DNA from: Terriglobia bacterium
GTDB lineage: Bacteria > Acidobacteriota > Terriglobia > Bryobacterales > Bryobacteraceae
Assembly: GCA_010084195.1 (NCBI GenBank)
Contig: RGPS01000030.1
Span: 1-39,904 of the forward strand
DNA length: 39,904 nucleotides
Direction: 5' to 3'
Part shown: piece after piece, positions 32,907 through 39,904 of the stretch
Layout: the number at the start of each line of letters is the position of its first letter
How positions within the stretch are numbered: the first letter of the stretch is position 1
Position numbers and translations under genes: made by a program
The notes under the pieces: model-generated
The model's input: only the letters and a program-made list of their open reading frames with translations
Database searches by the model: none
Told to the model about the DNA's origin: nothing

Positions 32907-34271
32907 TTACTCCCTTGGGCCGATCCCCAGCGCCTTCATTTTTCTGTACAGATTGCTTCGTTCGAGGCCCAGAAGTTCTGCGGCTCGCGTGACGTTGCCG
33001 TTGGCTTCTTCCATTTTCTTCAAAATATACTCACGCTCGGCAGCTTCGCGCACTTCCTGCAGGCTGCCGTAGACGGGCGCGGCCTTGTCCGTGCCGGGCT
33101 TGCGTGCCAGTTGCAGGGGGATGTGGCGGGCTTCGATTCGGGCACCGGGGTGAAGAATCACCACGCGCTCCACCAGATTTCGCAGTTCACGAACATTTCC
33201 AGGCCAATGGTAATCCTGCAACAACTGCATCGCCGCAGGCACAAACTCCCGGCTCCGTTTGCTGGGGCCTTCTGAAAACTCTGCCAGAAAGTGGTTCGCC
33301 AGCGCAGGAATGTCTTCCCGCCGCTCCCGGAGTGGCGGAACGTGGAAGGGGATCACATTGAGTCGGTAGAACAGGTCTTCGCGGAAGTTCCCCCGGGCGA
33401 TTTCGTCTTCCAGGTTCTTGTTGGTAGCCGCGACGACACGCACGTCCACCCGAATCGACTCCTGGGCACCCAGCGGCTCAATCTTCTGTTCTTCGAGCGA
33501 CCGAAGCACCTTTGCCTGGGTCCTGAGGCTCATGTCGCCAACCTCATCGAGGAACAACGTACCGCCATCCGCCTTCTGGAATTTGCCGACTTTTCGCTCA
33601 TGCGCCGCAGTGAAGCTGCCCTTCATGTGGCCGAAAAGTTCACTTTCGATCATGTCTTCGGGAATGGCTGCACAGTTGACTTCCACAAAAAGCTGACCAC
33701 TGCGGGGACTCATGGAATGCAGCGCCTGAGCCACCAGTTCTTTGCCGGTGCCGCTTTCGCCGTAGATCAGAACCCGACCGTTGGTGCCGGCCATCAGCGA
33801 CAGTTGCTGGCGGAGAGCCTTCATGGGGACACTGTCGCCAACAATATTCGCAGACGAAGCCACTGATTCCCGCAAGCGCTCATTGGCCAGCCGGAGGCGG
33901 CGGTTGTCGGAGGCGTTGCGGATCACCAGCAGGACACGGTCTATCGAGAGTGGCTTTTCGAGGAAATCGAAAGCGCCCAGCTTGGTAGCTCGCACCGCAG
34001 TTTCAATGGTGCCGTGGCCGGAAATCATCACAACGACCGGTCGGTCTGCAAGAGAAATCCGCTGAATCCGGGTCAGCGTTTCGAGGCCATCTATCCCGGG
34101 CAGCCAGACATCGAGCAAGACCACTTCATATTGCGCAACAGCGATGGCTTCGAGGCAGGCTTCGCCGGTTTGGACAGCCGTAACCTGAAACCCCTCATCG
34201 CGAAGAGCTCCGCTCAGGGCCTGGCGGATGCCCGGCTCGTCGTCGACAATCAGTACACGGGGAGAAGTCAT
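32907..34271 (-). CDS. ntrX: NtrX-like sigma-54 response regulator
   Basis: 454 residues. Receiver domain with Asp54 as phospho-acceptor (VVLLDVWLPGIDG), Asp10-Asp11 and Lys106. AAA+ domain with Walker A GESGTGKE (171-178), the sigma-54 contact loop reading GSFTAA (218-223) where GAFTGA is usual, Walker B GGTLFLDEVGD (236-246), and FREDLFYRLNVIPFHVPPLRER. A Fis-type HTH follows (AEREYILKKMEEANGNVTRAAELLGLERSNLYRKMKALGI in pieces). NtrX activates sigma-54 promoters, often for nitrogen or envelope genes. Its start overlaps the ntrY stop by 4 bp (ATGA), so sensor and regulator form a pair. Confidence 0.9.
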   Translation of the reverse strand: MTSPRVLIVDDEPGIRQALSGALRDEGFQVTAVQTGEACLEAIAVAQYEVVLLDVWLPGIDGLETLTRIQRISLADRPVVVMISGHGTIETAVRATKLGAFDFLEKPLSIDRVLLVIRNASDNRRLRLANERLRESVASSANIVGDSVPMKALRQQLSLMAGTNGRVLIYGESGTGKELVAQALHSMSPRSGQLFVEVNCAAIPEDMIESELFGHMKGSFTAAHERKVGKFQKADGGTLFLDEVGDMSLRTQAKVLRSLEEQKIEPLGAQESIRVDVRVVAATNKNLEDEIARGNFREDLFYRLNVIPFHVPPLRERREDIPALANHFLAEFSEGPSKRSREFVPAAMQLLQDYHWPGNVRELRNLVERVVILHPGARIEARHIPLQLARKPGTDKAAPVYGSLQEVREAAEREYILKKMEEANGNVTRAAELLGLERSNLYRKMKALGIGPRE

Positions 34272-36391
34272 GCGCTTAGTGTGGTGGCTTTCAGGGGTGA
34301 TTTTGTTTCAGCCACAGCTTCGGCGATTGCCATGTCCGGAATCGCTGCAGCCGGAACCTCTACGGTAAACCGAGCCCCACAAGGTTCATTGTCTTCGACG
34401 CGAATGCTTGCATCGTGTTCGGCCAGAATGTGGCTGACAATGGCGAGGCCCAGACCGGTCCCCCGGCTCTTGGTGGAGAAGTACGGGAGGAACAGTTTAT
34501 CCTTCTCATCGGGCGTAATGCCGCAGCCGGAATCAGCGACCACAATCTCCACGGAATCGGCCAGGCCAGGACGGGTTGAAACGCGCAGAATGCGGTCGTC
34601 GGAATCCTGCATCGCTTCTGCAGCATTATCTACCAGGTTGACGATGACGCGCTTAAACTGCTCGGGGTCAATACTGACCGACGGCAGGCCGGGGGAAAGC
34701 TCCACGATCAGCTCGATGCCTTCGAGGCGGCCCTCGAAGACATTCATGGCACTGGCCACCACGTCGTTAAGTTCACACACAACGGGCTCTGCGGAGGGTA
34801 GCCGCGAAAACTGAGAGAATTCATCCACCAGGCGCTTCACGGAGGCCGATTCCTCGAGAATGGTGGTGGCACACTCGCGCAGCAACTGGTCCGCATCAGG
34901 GGGCAGGGTGATTCGATTAGTCAGGCGCAGGATGCGTTCGGCTGATATGGCGATAGGGGTGAGCGGATTCTTAATTTCGTGCGCGACGCGGCGCGCGACT
35001 TCGCTCCAGGCTGCGGTCTTCTGAGCCCGCAGCAGATCACTGGTGTCTTCGATGACGACAACGAAACCGGTGTTGCGGTTCCGCTCCACGGCGGAAACAG
35101 AAACCGCGAGGTGCAGTGTTCGCTGGGTGGTACGGAGATCCAGTTGCTGACTGGCAAGACCGGTGCGACGGGCACGATTCATCAGATAGCGGATCTCTGC
35201 GGCATCTTCTCGGCTGAACAGGTCGTCAAGACGGGTTGCCGTGCGCACACCCGCCTGCGGTAACATCTCATCGAGCGCTTTATTGACGCGCTGTACGGCA
35301 CCGGTGGCATCCACCGAAATGATGCCGGTGGGAATACTCTCCAGAATGGCCTCGGTAAAGCGGCGGCGTTTTTCGAGCTCTTCGCGATTGGCGGCAAGGT
35401 CCGCCGTCATGCGGTTGAAGCCCCCCACAAGCTGCCCAAGTTCATCAATGGCACGAACCTCGACCCGGTATGCAAGATTGCCCCGGCTGACCTCCTCAGC
35501 GGCCCGGACCAGGGCGGAAATCGGCGAGCTGATCTGCCGCGCCAGATACTGGGCGAGCCAGCCGGCTACGAAGAAGATGAAGAGGGCAATCAGCGCCAAT
35601 ATCTGGAGGTAGTTGGTGCGGACACGTTTTTGTAGTTCACCAAGTTTCAGGAAGAGCTCGGTATCGGCGCGGATATCCTTCACCTGCGCCACCAGGTTAA
35701 TGGGAATCGTCTCATCCACCACCACGGAGCCGATGGTGGCTCCGTCCTGCATGATGGGAGCCGCTGCGGTGAAGGAGGTGGTTTGCGGGTTGCTGGCGAA
35801 CTTCCCATAGCTGGCAACGGCCTGCATCGAATCGGCGGGTAAAATCCGGGCGGCACCGATATTGCGTTGCTGGCAGAAGATGTCCAGCCAGGGCGTAGGC
35901 GTATCCGGGCGCAGAATTTGGGCGCGTGTCTCAGGCAGAGAAGCAATCAACTGGGCTTCGGCAAGAGCTTTCCCCCGGGTCTGTTGCTCCAGGGCACCTG
36001 AAATGCTGCGGATGTCGGAAAGGACGTGTTGCGTGGGCCCGGTGAACCATTTGTCGAGGGTCCGGTTCATGACGTAGTAGTTGAACAGGACCATGAAAAC
36101 CACGGGCATGAGGGTCAGCGCCAGCGCCCCCATCACCAGCTTGGTCCGAATCCGTGACCCGATCTGCCCGCCGCGCCGGTCCACCCAGAGTTTGAACACG
36201 ATGCGGGCGAACATGAACCCGAGAGTGACCGTCAGCAGGAAGATCAGGAGGGAAATTCCGAAGAAGACGAACGTTTGTTCGGGGGCTTCGGGACGGAAAT
36301 TGCCGACACTAAAGGAGCCCTGCCAGATGACAAGCGTTACGGAGATGGCCAACAGGACTCCGGCAATCGCATTGAGCAGGCGCTTCTTCAT
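34268..36391 (-). CDS. ntrY: NtrY-like sensor histidine kinase
   Basis: 707 residues. N-terminal membrane part with hydrophobic segments at about 8-26, 41-65 and 85-106, then a periplasmic or extracytoplasmic sensor region (about 110-255), a further membrane segment (261-280), HAMP (281-335), PAS (about 340-455), HisKA with the phospho-accepting His471 (EVARRVAHEIKNPLTPI), and an HATPase domain with NLVDNAAEAM (N box), VADSGCGI and GTGLGLAIV. The architecture is that of NtrY. It pairs with the overlapping ntrX gene. The signal is unknown. Confidence 0.92.
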   Translation of the reverse strand: MKKRLLNAIAGVLLAISVTLVIWQGSFSVGNFRPEAPEQTFVFFGISLLIFLLTVTLGFMFARIVFKLWVDRRGGQIGSRIRTKLVMGALALTLMPVVFMVLFNYYVMNRTLDKWFTGPTQHVLSDIRSISGALEQQTRGKALAEAQLIASLPETRAQILRPDTPTPWLDIFCQQRNIGAARILPADSMQAVASYGKFASNPQTTSFTAAAPIMQDGATIGSVVVDETIPINLVAQVKDIRADTELFLKLGELQKRVRTNYLQILALIALFIFFVAGWLAQYLARQISSPISALVRAAEEVSRGNLAYRVEVRAIDELGQLVGGFNRMTADLAANREELEKRRRFTEAILESIPTGIISVDATGAVQRVNKALDEMLPQAGVRTATRLDDLFSREDAAEIRYLMNRARRTGLASQQLDLRTTQRTLHLAVSVSAVERNRNTGFVVVIEDTSDLLRAQKTAAWSEVARRVAHEIKNPLTPIAISAERILRLTNRITLPPDADQLLRECATTILEESASVKRLVDEFSQFSRLPSAEPVVCELNDVVASAMNVFEGRLEGIELIVELSPGLPSVSIDPEQFKRVIVNLVDNAAEAMQDSDDRILRVSTRPGLADSVEIVVADSGCGITPDEKDKLFLPYFSTKSRGTGLGLAIVSHILAEHDASIRVEDNEPCGARFTVEVPAAAIPDMAIAEAVAETKSPLKATTLSA

Positions 36392-36420
36392 CTGAAGTCA
36401 AGTATATCGGTACGAAAATA

Positions 36421-36444
36421 GGGCCCGGGATTGCGCCCGGGCCC
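36421..36444. terminator. Bidirectional terminator-like hairpin
   Basis: GGGCCCGGG (36421-36429) pairs perfectly with CCCGGGCCC (36436-36444) around a 6-nt loop. It is followed by TTTT on the plus strand and by TATTTT on the minus strand. On the minus strand it lies 24 bp after the stop of the TonB-receptor remnant, where that gene's terminator would be expected. Confidence 0.8.
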
Positions 36445-36468
36445 TTTTCGTGGTGTGCCAGTTGGTTT

Positions 36469-36597
36469 TTAGAAGATAAGCTTCAGGGCCAGCTGGATGT
36501 TGCGATTTTCGATGGTAGTCGCATTGTCCCGACGAACACCTCGCTGTGCCGTCACATAGTTCAACCTGCTTTGAATGTCAAACAGGGTCAGGTCAAA
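36469..36597 (-). pseudogene. C-terminal remnant of a TonB-dependent receptor (Oar-like)
   Basis: On the minus strand 42 codons ending at the TAA 36469-36471 read FDLTLFDIQSRLNYVTAQRG, then VRRDNATTIENRNIQLALKLIF. This is the characteristic C terminus of large acidobacterial TonB-dependent/Oar-like receptors, with the final aromatic Phe of the beta barrel needed for outer-membrane insertion. Upstream (36598-36668) there is no continuation of the barrel and no start codon context. It is the last part of a gene whose other 95% or more has been deleted, with its terminator still in place. Confidence 0.7.
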
Positions 36598-36668
36598 AAA
36601 ACATGACTCTGGGGTGAAATGTGGCGAAAGTGCAGAAAAGCGGCGAGAGTAGTCTCGGCTCTGGTGCT

Positions 36669-38024
36669 CTAACTCACCTCTGCTGCCGAAGCCCAGGCCA
36701 GCACCCGGCGCTCCGCAAACGGCGGCCCCATGATTTGCAGACCTATCGGTAAACCATTGGAAGGTAAGGGGATAGAGATTGCAGGCACACCCAGCACATT
36801 GGCGGCCCGCATGAACCGGGTGGTAGCGAGCCGAACGTCTTCTGCCACGCCATCAATCACCACTTCGGTCTGGCCGATTTTTGGGGCCAAAATGGGAGCA
36901 GTTGGGGTAAAAATGCAATCCGCCTGGGCCCAGATTTCCGCCCATTGTGCCTGATAGACCCGCCGCAGACGCTGCGCATTAATGTAGTCTGTGGCGGCCA
37001 GGAAACGCCCCTGGTCGAGTAAGGCGAGAACATCGGCACCGAAATCTCCGCGGCGGTGCAGATACGGTTCCATCAGCGCCGACGCTTCTGAAAGCAGGAT
37101 GACGCGACTGACGACGTTGATTTCCGTCGGATCGGGCACCATTATTGGTACCAGAATGGCCCCGGCGGCTCGTGCCCGAAACACGGCATCAGCGAACGCA
37201 GCGGCCACTTCCGGTGCCACCCGGTCGCCGTAAAAATTGGTGGGCAGCCCAACCCGAACCCCGGCAAGCGAGGTCCCGGTAACCGTGTAGTCGTCCACTG
37301 GCCGGCGAGAGGACGTATCATCTGCCGCATCGTGGCCGGCAAGGGCATTGAGGACCAACCCGGCATCTGCCGCGCTGCGGGTCAACGGCCCCATATGGTC
37401 CAGGCTGAAATCGAGCGGCAGAACACCGCGACGGCTGACGCGCCCGGAAGTCGGCTTCAGGCCGACGCAGCCACAGTAGGCCGCAGGAATTCGGATGGAG
37501 CCACCGGTGTCGCTGCCCATCGCGAAGAAGAGACTCCCCGCCGCAACCGCAGCCCCGGAGCCCCCACTGGAGCCGCCTGGAATGCAGGTGGGATCGGCGG
37601 GGTTGCGAATCGGGCCAAAGTGCGGATTATTGCACGTGATGCCGTAGGCGAATTCCTGTAAGCCTGTCTTTCCCATCAGCACGGCCCCGGCTTCACGGAG
37701 CTTTTCATAGACAGCGGAATCATGGTCCGGCACGTGGTTGAAGAAGATCTTCGACCCGCAGGTGGTACGAATTCCCTTCGTCGCAAACACATCCTTCAGG
37801 CCGTAAGGGATGCCGTGGAGAGGCCCCCTGTCCAGCCCTTTGGAAAGTTCTTCATCAGCCTGGCGTGCCTGTTCCAGGGCCAGATCCTCCGTAACCGTAA
37901 TAAACGCGTTCAGCCTCGGTTCGTCCGCACGGATACGCCGCAGAGACTCCTGGGCCAGTTCTACAGCTGAGACTTCGCCCGCCCGCAGCTTCGCCCCGGC
38001 CTGGGAAATGGAAAGGAAGCTCAT
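36669..38024 (-). CDS. Amidase-signature hydrolase
   Basis: 451 residues. The Ser-cisSer-Lys triad is Lys77 (PYGLKDVFATKG), Ser152 (PGGSSGGSGAAVAAG) and Ser176 (GSDTGGSIRIPA), with the same spacing as GatA. GatA-like marks include AVLMGKTGLQEFAYG and CGCVGLKPTSGRVSRRG. The small gene before it encodes an AtzG/GatC-like subunit and overlaps by 4 bp, so the pair likely forms a heteromeric amidase. There is no gatB here, so the substrate may be a free amide (compare AtzE, 1-carboxybiuret hydrolase) and not Glu-tRNA-Gln. The TonB-receptor remnant lies downstream. Confidence 0.88.
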   Translation of the reverse strand: MSFLSISQAGAKLRAGEVSAVELAQESLRRIRADEPRLNAFITVTEDLALEQARQADEELSKGLDRGPLHGIPYGLKDVFATKGIRTTCGSKIFFNHVPDHDSAVYEKLREAGAVLMGKTGLQEFAYGITCNNPHFGPIRNPADPTCIPGGSSGGSGAAVAAGSLFFAMGSDTGGSIRIPAAYCGCVGLKPTSGRVSRRGVLPLDFSLDHMGPLTRSAADAGLVLNALAGHDAADDTSSRRPVDDYTVTGTSLAGVRVGLPTNFYGDRVAPEVAAAFADAVFRARAAGAILVPIMVPDPTEINVVSRVILLSEASALMEPYLHRRGDFGADVLALLDQGRFLAATDYINAQRLRRVYQAQWAEIWAQADCIFTPTAPILAPKIGQTEVVIDGVAEDVRLATTRFMRAANVLGVPAISIPLPSNGLPIGLQIMGPPFAERRVLAWASAAEVS

Positions 38025-38218
38025 TTGCCGTCTCCGGTGCCGCCCAGCACTGCTGGTTCCGAGAGAATGACGGCTGGTTCCAGGCAGTGGGGAATGCCTG
38101 CTTTCAGGGGCGCGAAGTCCCGTTCCAGAGCCGAAAGGGACGGCGCGATACCAGCAACCTGATCTTCCGGGATATCAAAGCCGCGAGCGCGGGCCAAAGC
38201 TGCGAAATCAGTCATCAC
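38021..38218 (-). CDS. AtzG/GatC-like small amidase subunit
   Basis: 65 residues: DFAALARARGFDIPEDQVAG, then IAPSLSALERDFAPLKAGIP and CLEPAVILSEP. The pattern of a short helix pair followed by a Pro-rich extended tail with L-E-P-A-x-x-F/L is that of GatC and the AtzG-like (DUF4089) proteins, which wrap around the amidase subunit. The stop and the amidase start overlap (ATGA). Recognition rests on this pattern and the neighbour. Confidence 0.65.
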   Translation of the reverse strand: MMTDFAALARARGFDIPEDQVAGIAPSLSALERDFAPLKAGIPHCLEPAVILSEPAVLGGTGDGK

Positions 38219-38234
38219 GCAATACTATAAGCCA

Positions 38235-38609
38235 GTGCCTGGATTTGAGCCAACAATTGACCTTCTCTTCGTCTACGGCACGCTGCGGAGTGAGTTCGAC
38301 AACCCGTATTCGCGCCGTCTCCGGGCCGAAGCCGACTTCGTGGGTGCGGCAGAGGTTGCAGGAGCCCTTTTCCATGTAGCTCATTACCCGGGCTACCGGC
38401 CCGAGCCTGCCGGCAGAGTTCGGGGCGAAGTCTACCGTTTGCGCAGTCCCGTGCGGACTCTGGCTGACCTGGACGAGTATGAGGGCGAGGAGTATCTTCG
38501 GGTCCGGGTTCGTCTGTTGCAACCCGAGAACGAAGCCTGGCTCTACCAGTACGCCCGGCCCCTGCCCCTCGAAAGGCGCATCGTTTCGGGAGATTTTACC
38601 CAGCCGTGA
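38235..38609 (+). CDS. Gamma-glutamylcyclotransferase-like (AIG2) protein
   Basis: 124 residues from GTG 38235. The family motif FVYGTLRSEFDNP (about residues 12-24) forms the substrate loop, and the catalytic Glu lies in LADLDEYEGEEYLRVRV. Such proteins cyclise gamma-glutamyl amines or dipeptides to 5-oxoproline, or act on related amides; the exact substrate is unknown. Its stop overlaps the GTG start of the aminotransferase (GTGA), so they are cotranscribed. It is divergent from the amidase pair by about 16 bp. Confidence 0.85.
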   Translation: MPGFEPTIDLLFVYGTLRSEFDNPYSRRLRAEADFVGAAEVAGALFHVAHYPGYRPEPAGRVRGEVYRLRSPVRTLADLDEYEGEEYLRVRVRLLQPENEAWLYQYARPLPLERRIVSGDFTQP

Positions 38610-39715
38610 AGTATTCACGCCGGATCTCCTCAAATTTCACCACCAATTCGCTGTCTCGGCTGACGGAGGCAAAGCGGGCTGACGGAGAACGAATTCTGGA
38701 TCTCACGGAATCGAACCCCACCCACGCTGGAATCGTTTACCCCGACGGCTTCCTGAACGCCCTCTCGAACCCCGACGGAGTCCTCTACGAACCCGAAGCC
38801 TTCGGCCTGCTCTCCGCCCGCGAAACCGTAGCCCGGGAGTACGGCACATCGGTGGCCAGAGTGGTACTGGCTTCCAGTACAAGTGAAGCGTATTCCTGGC
38901 TGTTTAAGTTGCTCTGCGACCCCGGCTGCGAGGTCCTGATCCCGCGACCTTCCTACCCCTTATTTGATTACCTGGCGGCGTTGGAATCGGTCAGGGTGCA
39001 TCACTATGGGCTTTTTTACGACCACGGCTGGTTCATTGATTTCCACACTCTGGAGAGTGCGATCAGCGAGCGAACCCGTGCCATTGTGCTGGTGAATCCC
39101 AACAACCCGACCGGGCACTACATTCGGCGGCAGGAATTGGACAAACTGGTCGAGCTTGCCATGCGCCACCAGCTGGCCATCATTTCGGACGAGGTTTTCG
39201 CGGGGTATGCGATAGACCCGGACCCCGACAGCGTGCAAACCTTGCGCGACGTCAAGGAACCCTGCGTCTTCACGCTGCACGGGCTTTCAAAGGCGGTGGG
39301 CCTGCCGCAGATGAAACTGGCGTGGATGATCGCGAACTGCCCGCCAGAGGCTATGGCGCGACTGGAAATCATCGCTGATACCTACCTGTCCGCGGCAACA
39401 CCGGTGCAACTGGCCCTGCCCTCGCTGCTGGAATTGCGCCCTTCTATTGAAGGCCAGATTCGGGCACGAGTAAAAGCCAATCTCGCGTTGCTGCCTCGGA
39501 CACTTCGCGTAGAAGCCGGCTGGTATGCGGTGGTTCCGGTGCAGGATGAAGAAGAGACCGTGGAGCGCCTGCTGCGGGAACGGAATGTGCTGGTACAACC
39601 GGGCTATTTCTACGATTTCGAGCGCTCCGGCTATATCGTGATCAGCCTGTTGACGCCCCCGCCTGTGTTCCGCGAGGGGCTGACAGCGCTGCGCGACATG
39701 ATTCCCGGCTGGTGA
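38606..39715 (+). CDS. PLP-dependent class I/II aminotransferase
   Basis: 369 residues from GTG 38606. Fold-type I motifs: DLTESNPTHAG near the N terminus, AYSWLFKLLCDPGCEVLIP, VLVNPNNPTGHYI (164-173, PLP-phosphate/Asn site), IISDEVFAGY (Asp195 and Tyr201) and the Schiff-base Lys229 in HGLSKAVGLPQMKLAW. It would transfer an amino group between an amino acid and a keto acid; substrate unknown. It is translated with the cyclotransferase-like gene. Its last 12 codons and 3' flank recur about 113 bp downstream. Confidence 0.9.
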   Translation: MKYSRRISSNFTTNSLSRLTEAKRADGERILDLTESNPTHAGIVYPDGFLNALSNPDGVLYEPEAFGLLSARETVAREYGTSVARVVLASSTSEAYSWLFKLLCDPGCEVLIPRPSYPLFDYLAALESVRVHHYGLFYDHGWFIDFHTLESAISERTRAIVLVNPNNPTGHYIRRQELDKLVELAMRHQLAIISDEVFAGYAIDPDPDSVQTLRDVKEPCVFTLHGLSKAVGLPQMKLAWMIANCPPEAMARLEIIADTYLSAATPVQLALPSLLELRPSIEGQIRARVKANLALLPRTLRVEAGWYAVVPVQDEEETVERLLRERNVLVQPGYFYDFERSGYIVISLLTPPPVFREGLTALRDMIPGW

Positions 39716-39835
39716 TGTCAGCCTGCGGGGCTGATCAGGCGGCGGCGACGGGGGGAGGGGGGCCGACTCCAGGGGCCAGAGGGCGCAAAGGCCGGGCGGC
39801 GTTGCGCGAGCTGATTCCGGGCTGATGATGTCAGC
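39686..39835 (+). repeat. Duplicated 3' end of the aminotransferase gene
   Basis: Two 37-bp direct repeats, 39686-39722 and 39799-39835, agree at 32 positions. The first contains the final codons LRDMIPGW and the stop; the second reads LRELIPG plus TGA in the same context. Between them lies a very G-rich 76-bp stretch with no recognisable gene. The second repeat is probably the tail of a lost paralogous gene or of a local duplication. Confidence 0.7.
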
Positions 39836-39836
39836 G

Positions 39837-39904
39837 CATATTCACACTTACTGTCGTCCGGGATGTGGGGCAGGATGGCATCCTGTGCGCCTGTCGCCGA
39901 CAGG
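39837..39904 (-). repeat. Dispersed two-palindrome element, copy 2
   Basis: Inverted relative to copy 1. The conserved tail (39837-39870) agrees with that of copy 1 at 31 of 34 positions. The second palindrome is at 39871-39885 (CAGGATG-C-CATCCTG read on the minus strand), shorter and different in sequence from that of copy 1 but again a perfect dyad. The 15-bp palindrome CCTGTCGGCGACAGG is at 39890-39904, identical to copy 1 and ending exactly at the window edge, so the element may continue outside. Confidence 0.85.

Overview
The window looks like a stretch of chromosome from a GC-rich, Gram-negative member of the Acidobacteriota, probably the Solibacter/Bryobacter side. This is an inference from gene content: a DUF1501 plus DUF1549/DUF1553 cytochrome pair, many secreted beta-propeller proteins, NtrY/NtrX, the C-terminal remnant of an Oar-like TonB-dependent receptor, a bacilliredoxin and non-phosphotransferase sugar chemistry. 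No phage, integrase, transposase, CRISPR array, rRNA or tRNA gene was recognised.

Layout. (1) 0.17-4.96 kb: a tightly packed plus-strand operon for aminophosphonate use. It holds a NagA-like amidohydrolase, an organophosphate:phosphate-type transporter, an FAD amine oxidase, phosphonoacetaldehyde hydrolase (PhnX) and a PhnZ-type HD di-iron oxygenase. The last four genes overlap one another. (2) 4.95-8.02 kb: housekeeping genes, with DUF2203 and ispG on the minus strand and tyrS on the plus strand. (3) 8.02-8.61 kb: a decayed scar where two genes facing each other, one of them PhzF-like, have lost their 3' parts. (4) 8.8-13.3 kb: a small membrane protein, a secreted alpha/beta hydrolase, an RmlC-like epimerase, a solitary Vsr endonuclease, and a cytochrome-fused PQQ sugar dehydrogenase with a cytochrome c'-like partner. 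(5) 13.4-18.4 kb: a small catabolic group made of a LeuB-like dehydrogenase, an amidohydrolase, a broken Gfo/Idh/MocA oxidoreductase, an NHL propeller and an ACS-type MFS transporter. (6) 18.4-19.1 kb: two tandem paralogous coiled-coil proteins. (7) 19.1-25.7 kb: DUF1501, DUF1553, a bacilliredoxin, a lactonase and an 84-residue orphan. (8) 25.7-29.8 kb: a two-domain glycosyltransferase coupled to a TPR/peptidase-MA-like protein. (9) 29.8-32.8 kb: a TonB C-terminal protein, a secreted cyclophilin, a TrmB-type regulator and a LuxR-type response regulator without its phospho-acceptor Asp. (10) 32.9-36.4 kb: ntrX and ntrY. (11) 36.4-39.7 kb: a TonB-receptor remnant, an amidase with an AtzG/GatC-like small subunit, a gamma-glutamylcyclotransferase-like protein and an aminotransferase.

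How the genes work together. The phosphonate operon is the clearest system. The transporter has the substrate-binding arginines of the GlpT/UhpT group, so it could import an aminophosphonate. The amidohydrolase may deacylate it. The FAD enzyme can turn a 2-aminoethylphosphonate, possibly N-methylated, into phosphonoacetaldehyde, which PhnX splits to acetaldehyde and phosphate. The PhnZ-like oxygenase offers a second C-P cleavage route. The amidohydrolase is not a usual member of such clusters and lacks the metal-binding Glu of NagA, which makes it the most interesting new element.

Two copies of a dispersed element built from two palindromes lie at 30973-31051 and, inverted, at 39837-39904. 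The second palindrome differs in sequence but keeps its dyad symmetry in each copy. Several independent scars (8.19, 15.35 and 36.6 kb, and the 3' end near 39.8 kb) show that this chromosome loses and duplicates genes in place.
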